DNA of 64,000 nt from Cymbidium sinense (Eukaryota > Streptophyta > Magnoliopsida > Asparagales > Orchidaceae), in the NCBI GenBank assembly GCA_021442155.1, contig CM038222.1, positions 106,953,121 through 107,017,120 on the forward strand, given 5' to 3'. Positions 48,635 through 61,595 of the stretch are shown here, one piece after another. The position numbers and the translations under genes were made by a program. Positions within the stretch are counted from its first letter, which is position 1, and the number at the start of each line of letters is the position of its first letter. Under the pieces are notes generated by a model. That model was not told the origin of the DNA, did no database searches, and saw only the letters and a list, made by a program, of their open reading frames with translations.

Positions 48635-50132
48635 GGTAGAGCTCATCTACAAACATCTTTTCTTTCCGAGTTGTATGGCGGCACCAGATCGCACCGTCCT
48701 ATTATTTTTTTACAATAGTTTATAAAATTATTTTTTGTCATGTTTAGTTTGTACATTAAGATGACATGTTCTTAGTTTCTCTAATGATTAATACGCTGAT
48801 GTGTGGGCTGGATAGGATTAGGCTCTTCAGATAAAATAAAATTTCTACCCAAATACAACTCATAATTAAAATTTTCTACAATTCATAACCTCACCATAAA
48901 GCCTAAGCATTAAATAAGACTAATAAAAGATTTAGCAACCCCTTAGCTAAATGGTTGAATGTCTCATATCATGCATATCATATTATTTCACTCTTGAAAA
49001 TAGGAGATTTTCATCCTTGCATGATAGAAGAATGCTTGACCTATGAGAGCATCCATTATGGTGAAAAACACTCTTTTCTTGCTGATTTAGCCAATAATTT
49101 TATTTCATCATACATATAGGCATCAAAATCCTAAAGCCTTTGTCTAAATGAAGTGTCAAAAATTTAAAAAAACTTGAAAAAATTTGCATTATATTAAATC
49201 ATTACTCATACCACTTATGCTCTAGTCTCCTAGGGAGTCAGTCTAAGGAATTTAGTCTCTTTTCTAAATAAATAATAGCCCAACTATCTTACAATTTCAT
49301 ATAACCAGACCCATGTTTAAAATCATAAGAGAAGTTAGCTGGCAACCACTTCAGGCGATTATAAGCCCAACAGTCAGGCGGTTTATCCTCTCTTGTGGAG
49401 GTAAACCTTATGCCCACATTCACTTAGATTTAGATTATGCTTTAGCTCTTACTAAATCTTCCTAGATTTAGGATCCGAGGTAGCTATTCCCTTCAGGCTA
49501 CAAGCATAAATCCTCACCTCTTAAGCATTCCCACAATCTTATGTTGGTGGATTATAAGCCCTAACAATAAAATTAAATTCAACTCAAATGAATAATTCTC
49601 TTCAACTTCAAACATATAAAGACCAATTATAGGATATATTGGAATGCTCACTAGGCTTCATAGTATCGTGAGCATTCCCTACTTATTCTATTTGGATCCC
49701 AAAAATAAGTCTTCTCCTTGAACTTTCCCAATTGATTTTTCAAATACAACCAATTCTTTGATAGTCTAACCTTGAAATCTTTGGAGATAATAATTGTCTA
49801 CTTTAATTGGGAGTATTCTTAGGAGATTTCATTTCCTAAGATGTAGTTAACTATGGAGGTTTGCTTCCATAGGGATCTTTAGAACTGAATTTAAAATCTT
49901 ACTTTATTCATCCAAGTAAAGCAGAAAAAAAATCTCTGGTATATTCGAAGACCCATCATGCCTCAAGAGTCATTATTAGATGATTAGGTCAATTGAAGGG
50001 TAATGCATCTATCTTTTGAGATAGTACATCATACTTTATCATTGTACCCAATCACTTCAATAAGTACCCCCTATGATCTGTGTGGTGTCCCCCCCTCCCC
50101 CCTTACATCCAAAAAATAAACACCACACTCAT

Positions 50133-50848
50133 GAAGTTAGCTAAAAGGGTTTAAGGAAGATTTGGATTTAGTTTGATTTAGTTTTGATCATTTGAATGTA
50201 GACTTGATTTATATTTAGGGAGATGATTGAAGATGTAAATTGATTGAGAAAATCAATTGATTTTGGATTGATTTGGATGGTATTTTGGCTAAGCTCATGA
50301 GACTGATTCATAGGGCTTAGGAAAGATTTTTAGTTTTGATTTGATCATGAGCTACAATCATCTAATTTTGGAATTTGGGTTTGGATTATATTTGAATTTG
50401 GAATTGAGTTTGATTATAAGTTTGATAGATTGATTGAAGGGTTGAATTGATATTTGAAAAAATTAATTGAGTTTGGATTTATTTGAATTTGGTTGAAGCT
50501 AAGTCCATAAGATAAAATCATAGGGCTTAGGTTGATTTTAAATTTGGATTTGATCATGGGCTTCAATCATTTGGCTTGGAATTTGTTATAGATTTGGGTT
50601 TGAACTAAACTTTAGGTTTGGCTTGAGAAGGTGAACATGGATTGTATTTGGGTTGTAGGGTAGGTGGATTATCCTAATTCCTAAGGCATAACCTCATCCT
50701 ATGGTTAGCCCTTCTAAGTCTCTAGGCTTAGGTTAAGTGTTTACCTAATTGCTAGAAGTATCTTATGACTAGAGAAATTTTAGTGTTTAGAAGACTCCTA
50801 AGTATAAGATGAGAAGATTGAGAACTCACTCTAAAAGTGAGGTCAACA
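50133..50848 (-). mobile_element. Solo LTR B, 5' end piece
   Basis: Continuation of 33,783-41,830 beyond LTR C. On the minus strand it starts TGTTGACCTCACTTTTAGAG at 50,848. The junction across LTR C restores the 'ggctaagctcatga' wording of the 175-bp unit. Followed by tgaag (50,849-50,853), the partner of ggaag at 33,778. Confidence 0.75.
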
Positions 50849-50853
50849 TGAAG

Positions 50854-53800
50854 GAATAACTAGACATAAACACATGGTTCATTTAAATATGTTAATACCT
50901 AAGGACAATCATATTAAATAAAATTGTTTAAAGAAAATCATAGCTCATTATTAATTTGATTTTGGATTTGAGTTGAACTTAAGGAGATAAACTATTTGAT
51001 GTTTTAATCTCATTCCCATGTTAGTAACCTTAATTAGTTCAAGGAAAAGTAGTTAAATCAAATTTATGAATTAATTAGGGTGAATCATTAATTAAATCAC
51101 TTAATTATCCTTTCCAATGATTCTTTAATTTTATTAATCACTTAATCATGAGCCACAAATGATATGAACATGTGAGAAAATAAAATTGAAATGCTCTTAA
51201 AGGGTTTTAACACAAATGGCTCATAATTAGATATTAATTAAGTTAAAGAATCTAATTAAGTACTTTTATGATTTTCTCACACTCATGAGTTAATCATAAT
51301 TTTCTTAAAGGGTCTTTAAATTATTAAACACATAAAGAGGCTCCCTTAATCTCATTGTTAATTATCTGATGTGATTTGTATTTCAATTTGATTTAATTTA
51401 ACCACTTAATTGATTAATTAAGCATTTAATTAATTACCATCTTAATTAATCCTGTCAAAATGAAATGAATTTGGGAATTAGTGATTAGTGAGCTTAAGTT
51501 AATCATTAAAATAATTAAAAAGGGTAATTAAAGTTTGAAACATCAATTTCCCTAATTACCTAAGCAATAAATTCCAAGAAAATTATGGGAGGTAGAGGTC
51601 ATCCCATAGAATCAATTCCCCAAGTTTGGAATCAATTACCTAAGTAATTAGGGCTTAATTAACTAATTAAGTATGCATTTAAACCCTAATTAAGCCTTGA
51701 GTATTGTTCAAACCAAATGGAAATATTTTTAATTAAATCTCATCTATTTTGCCTTTAAAATGAGTATTTATTTGATTCTGATTTTTCTATAATTAGTTAT
51801 ATTTTTTTAAAAATTTTCAATGATTAAAACCCATTATTAAACAGATTGCTAACCTGGCATGCTTTCTATGTGGCACCACGGGATTGGTTATTTAAAACTG
51901 TCCAACTCAGCATTGACGTGGTGGTGATGGACGACTTTCATCCTCACCGTTCGATCTAAGATGGGATGGTGGAGATTAATCCCAAAGTTCCTAAGGATTA
52001 AATCCATATTAAAACTAATGGGAGATCATGGCTATCCATTCTAATAATGCAGAATAGATGGTAGATGATCTTTCGTCCCCCAAGCAACGAAAGACGGACA
52101 CCGTCTGCTTCCTCTGACCAATCCGAGCTGGCCGAAGCTTGTGGAGGCTCGGGATCAATCCCACACCTTCACGGGGTTGATCTATAAGGATCCTATGGTG
52201 GGATTCGCATGACATTCACATTTCCATTAAGAAGGCCTAAAAAAATAGAAAATACTTGGTTTGCCAGAAAATACCTCGTCAAAGCTTTGGACCGACGGCT
52301 AACCTATTGAGGTAGCTTCGCCATGAAGAGATGAAGCCCTGTTGAAAAGATGGCACCTTGATTCCTCATTAGTGGCTCTGTGGATCAACTGTTGCCGGAA
52401 AACACATCGATGTTATGCATGGAGGAGCTTTCGGTGCTCGAATTGCTTGGGAGAAGGTTCGTTTCGACTCGCCGGAGTTTGGTAAACGTGTGGGTGAAGT
52501 TAATTTGGAATTGTTGGGATTTGGTGGAGTTGGTCAGAGTTGGAGCTTGTCTTATATCGAGTTGGTGTTTTTCGGCAAAGAGGAAGCTCGAGAAACTCAG
52601 GGAAATGCTTAAGTGGCTTATCTCAGTGAGCTAGGGTTTTGATGATGCTTGGTGTCCTAAATTGGATTGAATTGAGGTGGGTATGCCCACTCCTCCCTTG
52701 GATCAGATGGACGGGATGGGTTTGGCCTCTAGTGGCCGTCTGGCTGTCGCAAGTGATCGTAGGTGGTAGAGAGGTGTTGAGTTGGCTCAATTTGAGTGGG
52801 TGAGTAAGGGGGAGTGGCTGCCATGGGAGGAGAAGTGGGAGTCCTTGGTTTCCAAGTGTTCCAATGGGAGGAGAGGGGTGAACTCACCTCCACTTGGCTC
52901 ATGGCTGACCCAATCACCTTTGGGTCAGGTGAGCCAGTGTCCCTCTTGCTTAGGTGGAGGCCTAAGATGCAACCATGTGGAAGAGAGCGGGTGTGACCAT
53001 TCAAATGGGGTATTTGTCCCATTTGGCAAGCTTTACCCATTGGGTTTTGGGTCAATTCGGGTCAAGCATGGGTTGGGTTAGATTTGGGCTGACCCATGGT
53101 GACCTAAGGAAGGACTATATGAAGTTTTACTGGATTTAGGCTTGGTTTGATTGGGTTTGGCTCAATTTGACCCATGTAGATCAAATTTAGCTAGGTTGGG
53201 TCAAGTTGGCCAATTGGTCAAATTGGATCAAACCAAGGGTTGAGCCAAGTTCAAATGAGTATTTGGAAGGTTTTGGTTCAATTGGTTTAGCTTAATTTAG
53301 CTTGAATTTGATTTTGCCTCATTTGAATTCATATGGCATAAATAGGTCAAGTTGGCCAATTTGGCCAAATTGGCCAAATTGGCTTGGGTTAAGCATTAAT
53401 TTAGGTTCAATTGATCATTTGAAGATGATTGTAGGCTTTGATTTCAATCAATTTAGTTTTAAGAATGATTTAGGCCAAATTAACACTTTTTTTTATCAAT
53501 TTGGGCTAAATGAGTCAATTGGGTTCAATCAAGGCTTTGGTCATGCTCATTAATCAATTTAGAATGAAATTGAGTCATTGGTTGCAATCAATTTGGTTTG
53601 GATTTTGATTTTACCCAATTTGGCCTTTTAGGTCAAATTGGGTCTTTTAGGTCAAATTGGGTCAACTTGGGTCAAAGGGCCAATTGGGTTTAGTTTGGCT
53701 CAATTGATAGTCAAGTCATATTCAAGGATTGATTTTAGGTTGGTGTGAGTCATTGGATTCAATTGATTTGGCTTAGGATGAGATTTGATTCATTTGGCTC

Positions 53801-54626
53801 ATGTAGGTTAAGTGGGTTGATTTGGTCAAATGACCAAATTGACTTGGTTTGACCCAATTGATTGCAATTGCTCAATTAAGCATGATCAACAATCATTATG
53901 TGGGGTTTTGATTGGTTTGGTTCAATCTAATTTGGGTTGGATTGAGATTTGGTTCAAAGCGTCCTTTAAGTCACTTTAGGTCAAGTGTACTTAATGGATT
54001 AATTGGACTAATTTTGGGTTGAATTGAGTTTAGTTGAGTTTGGATATTGATTTGGGATTGATTTATAGCTTTGGTTAAAATTGGTTTGGGTTCAAATGGA
54101 TTTTGGCTTATTTGAATATTTCAAGTAAAATAGGTTAGGTGTTTTTTTTAATGAATTGGTTTTGGCTTGGTTGATTTGATTATAGATTTGATTTGGTTTG
54201 GAATGATAATTGAATGATTGAATTGATCCATGAGAAAAATCAATTGAGTTTGATTTGGATTGAAGGAAAATTTGGCTACGTCCATAGGATCAAATCATAG
54301 GCTTAGGTTTGGGTTATGGTAGATTTGATTTTGGCTTGAGGGTTTGAATATGAGTTGAGATTTGATTGGAATTAGTTATATTGGTTTGACGTTGGATTTT
54401 GGATAAGGGGATATGCATAGAGTTGGTTAGGCTATAGGCTAGGTAGGTTTCCCTAAGTCCTAAGACATAGCCTAATCCTATGGCTAACCCTTCTAAGTCT
54501 CTAGGTTTAGGTTAAGTGTTCACTTAGTCACTAGAAGTGTCTTATGACTAAGGAGCTCTAGTGTCTAGAAGACCCCTAGACCTATGATGGGAAGATTGGA
54601 TCCTCACTCCAAAAGTGAGATCAACA
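50854..54626 (-). mobile_element. G1 5' LTR, 5' half
   Basis: Resumes the G1 LTR ('gaataactagacataaacac', equivalent to about 37,350 in LTR B). It runs through the AT-rich tract, GC island (51,850-51,980) and TTGACC tract to the LTR start, TGTTGATCTCAC on the minus strand at 54,626. With 29,999-33,782 it gives a 7.6-kb LTR. The outer flank is catgt (54,627-54,631), with no left partner because the 3' end of G1 is missing. Confidence 0.72.
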
Positions 54627-54631
54627 CATGT

Positions 54632-56132
54632 CCAAACACACCATAATAAAAGTAATGAATGCTAGAGAAAGAATGCATGATTTTTTTAGCTTTAAATTTT
54701 CTTTCTGAATGGATGTGTTCTTTTTACAATTTCTATTTTTTTTTCAAAGTTGCATTTGCACATTCAAGAAAGTAAACTTTTTAGATAGGCCATTTTTCTT
54801 TTTGGATTTTTGAATTTCTAGTTCTTTGTACTCATTTTTCAAATTTTCATGTTCATCCAAAATTGTACTATGAATCTTTTTCAAAATAAAGAAAATTTTC
54901 TTTGGTGATAAATACTTTCTTTTCAAATATTAGAATGCAACATGTAATTCATCACAAATATTCAAGAGTCATTGTAATTGAGATTACTTACCTGATTATC
55001 ATCAATGTTGCTAGAATCCCTCTTAGTCAGCAAACTAATTTTTGTGAATTTCTTCCACAGTTTCTTAAAAATAATCGGAATATGACTTGATCTAGAAAGC
55101 ATGATGAATTTTTCTTTTGTCTTTCTCTACATCTCCTTTTTTTTCTTTTATTTGTCCTTTTTATTTCTGTTCGTGAGTGAAGGACGCTCCCATTTGATAT
55201 AACTCAATTTCTTACATTCATAGCAAATAAAGCTAATAACTTTTGAGAAGTTTTTTATTTTACCATTGTCATTTTTTTGGCCAAGTATTTTGATTTTAGT
55301 TTTTAGGAAGTTTATGAACTTCTTAGTCATGAATGCTACATTATCATTATCAGTGGTGTTTTCCTCCTTGTTATATTCAGAAGTATTAGCCCTTAGAGCA
55401 ATTATCTTTTCTTTTTTCTTGTCACTTACATAGTATTTCTTTGCAAAATATTATATTCATAACTAATAAGAGAATCAAATAATTGATCAATTAAATAGAC
55501 ATATAAATCTTTGGATTAAAAAATGATCATAACATTGACATCGTAAGATTCAAGCAAATAATGAAAAATTTTATTTATTTATTTAGCATTTGTAAACTCT
55601 CTTCCTAAAGCATGTAGTGAAGTAATGATTTTAATAAAATGTCCATAAATTTTAAAAATAGACTCATTTGAAAATATACGAAAAATATTTTTAATCCTGT
55701 AAAAATATGTTGATTCAAGATTTTTTAACCTTATTAATCTGTTCATATATACTCTCAATTTTTTTAAAATTTTATATCAGTTTTGGAAGTGAAAACACGC
55801 ATCTTCAAACTTTAAAGCACAGAAAAAATAGTTTAAATATTTTGAATTCAAGTGGGCTAATTTTCTCTCTTTTAATGATCATGAATTAAATGCATTTTTA
55901 TTCATTTGTCAATAATAATATTGTATGGAGATCAATATCAAACTTCTATCATATTCCACATTCAAAAATCAATTTAATAAATAAAAGTTGGCATATGAAT
56001 ATTCTAAAAATCAAAAGGAATATCATCAAAGAGAGGTGGTTGGAAAATAGAGTACCCTTTCATGGTATTTTTATTTCTTAAATATATCATTAATGGATTT
56101 ACTTATGATTGTTAGATTGTGAAATAAACAAT
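54632..56132 (-). pseudogene. Degenerate copia gag
   Basis: The minus strand shows remnants of a copia capsid: translated pieces resembling SLHALGREFTNA and KDLYVYLIDQLFDSLISYE around 55,380-55,640, then a zinc-knuckle remnant (ICYECKKLSYIKWERP, about 55,190-55,245, with the His lost), then a Lys/Glu-rich coiled-coil-like tail (54,744-54,926). Stops are frequent. It sits between the G1 insertion and a copia PBS, so it is the 5' part of a copia element. The rest (pol and 3' LTR) is absent from the window. Confidence 0.6.
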
Positions 56133-56145
56133 CAATCTGATACCA
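56133..56145 (-). other. Primer-binding site, initiator Met tRNA
   Basis: The complement reads TGGTATCAGATTG, matching the first ten bases of the usual copia PBS. Confidence 0.7.
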
Positions 56146-57174
56146 CTTATAAGAGTCAACACAGGACCTAAAAATAAATCAAAACTTTATTGATCAATGA
56201 GAGAGGAGTTTAATAAAATAAAACCAACAATCCAAACACAAAGAAAATAGTAGAAAAACACATAAAATAAAGAAAAAGACAATAAAGATTTATAATGGTT
56301 TGATCCAACTACCTATGTCCATTCTCTAAATCTCTTCCAAAAGTACATTACCTCTCCTTTAGCACAACAAGCTAAGGAGAAGATGTCTCTCTCTTTACTG
56401 GGTAACGAATAAACCTTACTCCTGCTCCCCTTCTCTTTCTTTAAGGCAAGAAACTCTCTCCAAAGTATAAAAAAATTCTTACAATAAAAATATTACACAA
56501 GTTCTCAACTAGAATAAAATCTCAACTTAAAGCATAAAACTCAAAGGTAAGGTGAAAGAAGAGAACAATTAAGATGAAAGTACAACATTATCAACATGTA
56601 AGTCCCTACAGGAAAAAAAGAAGAGAGAAATCTCCTCACATTTCTCTTAAGCTAAACACTCTTTCATAAGCCTCCTTTAGGATTTCGCACATTCAAGCCT
56701 CTAGTCAAGCTCCCCAGAAGGGGTATTTACGAGGGAAGAGCTGAATAAAAAAATTAAAAAAAAATTAATTTTGGAAAAATTGTTCCTATCGCATTGTACA
56801 ATCCTACATCATATTGTACGATCAATTCATTTCTTTAGGGTTAGAGATTCTACCTAATATGATCATCTTATCAGCCATCATCATTCATACTGTATGACCA
56901 TAGATTGTATTATATGAGCAAGGATCATACTATATGAATAATACAAATTAAAATTTCAGCTCTCTATTTGTTTTCCCTATACAATCAAATCATATAATAC
57001 AAACATATTTAGAAAAAAAATCTCCAAAAATCAAATCCCTCAAATTATAGATTAAAATTAGGTAATTACCAAATAAAATTGTATTAAATGATTGAAATTA
57101 TGTCATACAATCAATCAAATTATGTATGATTTGTAATGAACTGACTTAATTATGATGATTGAAAATAATTAATT
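56146..57174 (-). repeat. Probable 5' LTR of the degenerate copia element
   Basis: Non-coding and T-rich on the minus strand, next to the PBS. It contains phrases usual near the 3' part of copia LTRs (a 'ccattataaatctttattgtc' run split near 56,285-56,305). No second LTR is available to fix the ends; the right limit is where homology to the left duplication arm starts. Confidence 0.45.
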
Positions 57175-57192
57175 GCATCTTCCGCTCAGGTA

Positions 57193-57214
57193 CTCTCTCT
57201 CTCTCTCTCTCTCT
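57193..57214. repeat. (CT)n microsatellite
   Basis: About 11 CT units, orthologous position to 2,722-2,771. Confidence 0.92.
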
Positions 57215-58695
57215 TCTTATGTGATATCAGGATTTGAGTAGGATTTTACCTAAATCCTTTGCTTTCATGATCATTTATGACCCCCTCCAAGTCATCTCCG
57301 CTAAACTACTTAGTCGAGCTCAAGCATAGCTTATGAACTCAAGTTAAGCTTGAGCCCAAAACTGGGGAATTGAGTCGTGCTCAAGTTTGATCGACTTAGT
57401 CTTTTACACTACTAACATACAATTGTTATATATTTACATATGTAGCACCTACATTTTCATATTTATATAAATAACATCAAAGTCTTTAATGTTGCTTAAT
57501 AGCATCTTCATTAATTTTTAAAAGTGAAATCCATCTTTTCATGTATAGAAAAAGTGTTATATTTATAAATATCAAATTTCAAATGTTAGATATATAAACC
57601 CATGAGAATTGACAGCTATGAAGGTAAATTTTTCTAAATTTATCGATCAAGAAATAAGAACATAATGACTAATAATATTTTTTTTAGTTTTTATTAAAAA
57701 TTGTTTAGTATAAATTAATAATAAATCTTTATTATTATGTATATTATTCATATTATTATAAATATATTTACTAAATAATAATTTGATTACTTAAATTTTC
57801 AATTTAGTCAATGATCATTTTATAACTTTTTTAAAATAAAATTTTAAAATGGTATCTATTATTTTATAACAAAATACATTGAGATTGTGTTTAAGTAATC
57901 ACATTTATTAATTTAGCAATTACATATAAATAAATAATGTTATATTGATAAAGTAATAAATATTTTTAAAAATTATTATAATTAGATCCATACAACCAAT
58001 GTCACGAAGGTTGCTTTCTTCTCTTCTTCCTCTGCAAGTCCTCACCACACCAGCATGTTTATAAACCCCAACCTATTCTTCAACTTGTAATTCTTGATAT
58101 TGCACATCGTGAGCTACAAATAGGTGATCGATATAATTGGGGTGGTACTACGACTACAAGTTGGATAGAAGCCAAGAGGCTCAATCTTGATGCTCCTCTT
58201 ATCTATGTTATATGATATATATACGAATTACTCAAAAACTGATAAAAATATCCACAATTTTTTTCTCCTCAAAGATTCATCAAAACATTTCATCACAAAT
58301 TTGACAAAAAAAATGAAGATTTATATACATATTACATAATTTTTATATATTTATATATGTAATATCTAAAATTAGATATTTAATTATTTAGCATATTCTT
58401 CTGCTTGAAAAGTATATTTTATTTTTAAAAAATAAATGATGATAATATATTGATATTTTTGATATGATATTAAAGATTAAAGTGATATATGTAGAAATTA
58501 ATCTCTAAGGATAATTTCGTTATTGCATCCTCACAACAAACTCATACTCCGCGGCCTTCTCGGCGACAGATAGCGAACCCAAAAAGAAACTAAAGTCGTA
58601 CGCCAAAAGGTGGGTTAGAAAGAAGAAAGAAAAATAGGCATCGAAAGTTTGAACGGAGCTGGTTCTTCCCGCCGCCAACGTCATCTGTTGCGAGG

Positions 58696-59040
58696 ATGAA
58701 TATGCAGCAATTTGCGAAGAGGCTGGTGCTCTGGCACACGCCGACCTTCAGCCCACTCATGAGCCATGACGACCTCGAGCCCATCTTGTGCTCGGTTGGA
58801 TTTATCTCTCTCCCCGCTTACCCTCCCCAGTCATCATCCCCACCTACAACCTCAACGGCGGATGCGCAATGGAAAGAGTACGCGTTCCCTTCGGCGGCGG
58901 CAGCAGCAGTGGCTGTTTCTGGTTTTCTTCCGCCTCGCCCGAGGCTTCCGTTCCCGATGATCTGCGGGCTCCATCTCATTGCCTACAAGGCTTTTCTCGG
59001 CGCCCTGGAATGCTATATCGACCCCAGCCACCTATTTCAT
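58696..59040 (+). CDS. Exon 1, plant protein of unknown function (intact copy)
   Basis: 115 codons from ATG 58,696: MNMQQFAKRLVLWHTPTFSP, then LMSHDDLEPILCSVGF, a low-complexity Pro/Ser/Ala stretch, and PRPRLPFPMICGLHLIAYKA, LGALECYIDPSHLFH. The segment looks like a conserved plant protein N-terminus (hydrophobic, Leu/His/Asp-spaced), but I cannot name it. No signal peptide or membrane helix is evident. I end the exon at CAT before GTTAGG because this is phase 0 and fits the exon at 61,353; a donor at 59,046 (ttag|gtctgt) is an alternative. Reading through gives an open frame to 59,136, probably intron. The left-arm paralogue is dead. Confidence 0.6.
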
Positions 59041-59619
59041 GTTAGGTCTGTTAGCCGATTCCATTTCTCTATCGCCTTTTTTCGTAGTAATCTTTTCTAT
59101 CCCTATTTCTTGAGTTCGCTTTCTACCGACTTATGATGGGCGATGGGGCCAGGGATTTGTTAATTAAACGAAATGGCAGGAATTGGCGATATTCACCGAA
59201 ATGCCATTCTCGATTTGTCTTTTTATAGGTTTGTTAGTTTAGTAACTATTTCGGTTAGTAATTTTTATTTCACCAGAGATTTGTAATTATTTTATTTTAT
59301 TTTTTGGGTGGGGAAGCGGGAGGGGGATTTGTGCATTTACTGAAATATTCCTTCTTGCATCTCACATTTTGCCTGTATTAAACTTTCAATTTCATCCAAT
59401 AAAGTGTTAGAAAGATATGATCAAGTTCAAGTTTATAATTAAAACTTTAAATCATTAGGTTAGATGTAGACCTTGGAGCTTGAACTCAGTATAAAATTTA
59501 TAAATAAGGTTGAACAAATTTTTAAACTTGAGTTATGCTTTAGCATGGCTCAAGCTCGCTAAGAAAATAAATAAACAAGCTTAAACAAGATAGTACAAGG
59601 CTTAGCTCATTTCAACCCT

Positions 59620-60790
59620 ACTTGTAGATGATATTGTATTGGTAAGTGATACATCTTTCTAAACATGTGAAAAAAGATAGCTTGATTTAGAGGAAATTTT
59701 GAAGATGAGAGGATTAGATCTAATAAACAAAGATAGTTTACATGATCTGTAAGATTTAAATGATTTGAAATTGATTATTTTGAATCAATTGTTGGAAGAA
59801 CAAGTAACATAATTTTCTAGTTAAAAATGAATATTACAATACAAGAGTATTTCAAAGTGCAATGTTATATTAGCGCCCATTTTATTGAAGGTCCTCTAGA
59901 GAACAAGTTCTATAGTAATATTCATTGATGTTCTTCAATCTATTTAGAATTATGTTTATGCTTATATTCATTTTTATTCATTATAAAAATATTTATAAAG
60001 ATGATAAATGATATTGTATTGGTTAGTGGTGTATCTTTTGAAACGTGATAAAATTTAAATAATTGAGAGAAAATTTTAAAGGTAAAAAACTTGGATTTAG
60101 TAAAATAAAGATTGTTTGTATGACAACTAATTTTAAATTATGTGAAATTGATTATGATAAATCAATAGTTGGAAGAGCAAATAATATACATTTATCTTAG
60201 ATTTATTATTATATTAAAAATTAGGGTATTAATTGCTCTTTAACTTTTACTTATAATGATGAAAGAATTGCTTTAGAATGCTTTGTGATAAAAAGAACAT
60301 CATGAAAATCTGAAATTAAATTTTCTTAAGTTGCAATTACACTATTTTTTCTGCATTGATTTGAGTTTTTGCAAAAGAATTGGTATAACAATGCTAATTA
60401 TAGTTAAAATAAAAATGCTAAAATGAATACACAATAAACTATGAATTATAATAATAAATGATTGTATTAAAGATAGTGTCGAAGCTAAAATAGTGCAGAA
60501 GATAGTTAGATGGGGCATGTACAATATAAGGTATATGACATCAATAAAATGGGTTGATAGAATTATTGTTTAAGGAACATAAATTTAAATGGTAGGTTTA
60601 TGATGGTGTGTTATAAGTTATGCGAAATAGATGAGTTGATAGAATTAACATCTATGAAATAGAAAGTAAAACATGCAAACCTTTGATAACTTGGCTATAA
60701 GTTATGCAAAATTATTGCATTGGATTTAGTGCCCTAGAATAATGAATGGAGAATGTGGATTCATAAAATAGACCCTAAATAATTGAGTAA
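59620..60790 (+). pseudogene. LINE (L1-type) reverse transcriptase remnants
   Basis: Two plus-strand blocks resemble the plant LINE RT catalytic region. At about 59,620-59,810 the frame reads DDIVLVSDTSF, then KMRGLDLINKDSL and LKLIILNQLLEEQ. At about 60,010-60,190 it reads NDIVLVSGVSFET, then LNYVKLIMINQ and LEEQ. Farther on, 60,450-60,540 (CIKDSVEAKIVQKIVRWG) and about 60,740-60,775 (WIHKIDPK) fit the usual C-terminal part. Stops and frameshifts are many. The doubled RT block suggests two insertions or an internal duplication. It lies in the intron of the gene. Confidence 0.5.
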
Positions 60791-61352
60791 AGATAATTAA
60801 TGATGATATTCTTGTCTTATGCATTGTTGATTTATGGACTATGCAATCAAGAAACAAGTAATGCTTGTGTTTATAGAGAGTAATTTTATGTAACATTTAT
60901 AGAAACAATTATGAGCTTCTATGTTTTAGATTTAATTTGTTTGTTTTTGTTAATTGAGATGTTATGAACATGCAAATTGACTATCAATTCAAAAATAAAT
61001 TTAGTTCTCGAAGATAGAATGTGAATCGGTAGGATCTATAGTTCTAGAACAATTTAGGAAGAAATACTTTCTGATATTTCAAGTTAGTAGGGAAAACATT
61101 CTTTTGTATGGCTTGATTGAATTATAATTCAATTTAAATGTTATGATTTGCAAGGAAGAAATTGCAATAACTTGTTTTTAAATAATAGTGATAGGTCTTG
61201 ATTATTATGTGTCCTATAAGTAATCCATAAATGCATCAAACCTTGCACTATGAACTGCCTATGTATTTGTTATTACCCAATTGTGTATTTAAATTTATGG
61301 ATCTAGAGATAGTTTTATGTTAACCATTTTTTTCAGCATAGTCCTCAAATAG

Positions 61353-61514
61353 GTGTTGATGCATGCTATGATTTATATTCAAGAACAAAGTTATGCGAGG
61401 ATGGTCAAGGAACTTAGTGATCGAAATGTTAAGGCATTTCCTTGGAAGAGCTCAAAAGTTATGGAAAGAGATAAACCAGACACAAGGGTATATGAGGGAA
61501 ATATAGGTCTTTAA
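61353..61514 (+). CDS. Putative exon 2 (last exon) of the right gene copy
   Basis: After ttttttcagcatagtcctcaaatag-like acceptor sequence, a 54-codon frame starts VLMHAMIYIQEQSYARMVKE, continues LSDRNVKAFPWKSSKVMERD and ends NIGL-TAA at 61,512. It is phase 0, as is the proposed exon 1 end, so joining gives a 168-residue product. The length and frame are identical in the left arm (11,948-12,109), which supports coding. Additional exons between may exist or have been lost. Function unknown. Confidence 0.45.
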   Translation: MLMHAMIYIQEQSYARMVKELSDRNVKAFPWKSSKVMERDKPDTRVYEGNIGL

Positions 61515-61595
61515 ACTTCATTAAAATAAAAAGGGTAGTTGAGTGAGTTGCTCACAAGGATAAGAATAATAAAAAAATGATGGAGCTTGTACTTT

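Larger units (their letters stand above)
57175..61595. other. Right arm of segmental duplication
   Basis: Blocks matching the left arm in the same order and orientation: 57,175-57,589 with about 2,695-3,098; 57,590-58,002 with 7,619-8,030; 58,300-59,230 with 9,260-10,085; and 61,085-61,595 with 11,697-12,190. It lacks the copia element (empty gttag at 57,585-57,589) and the intron LTR fragment. Its own intron holds a LINE remnant. Confidence 0.85.

Noticed and set aside
52380..53081. Overlapping plus-strand open frames (65-99 codons)
   Set aside because: They fall in the GC-richer part of the G1 LTR; equivalent places in LTR B and C do not keep the frames.
58590..58784. Minus-strand 64-codon frame over the gene start
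   Set aside because: Antisense shadow of exon 1 and its leader.
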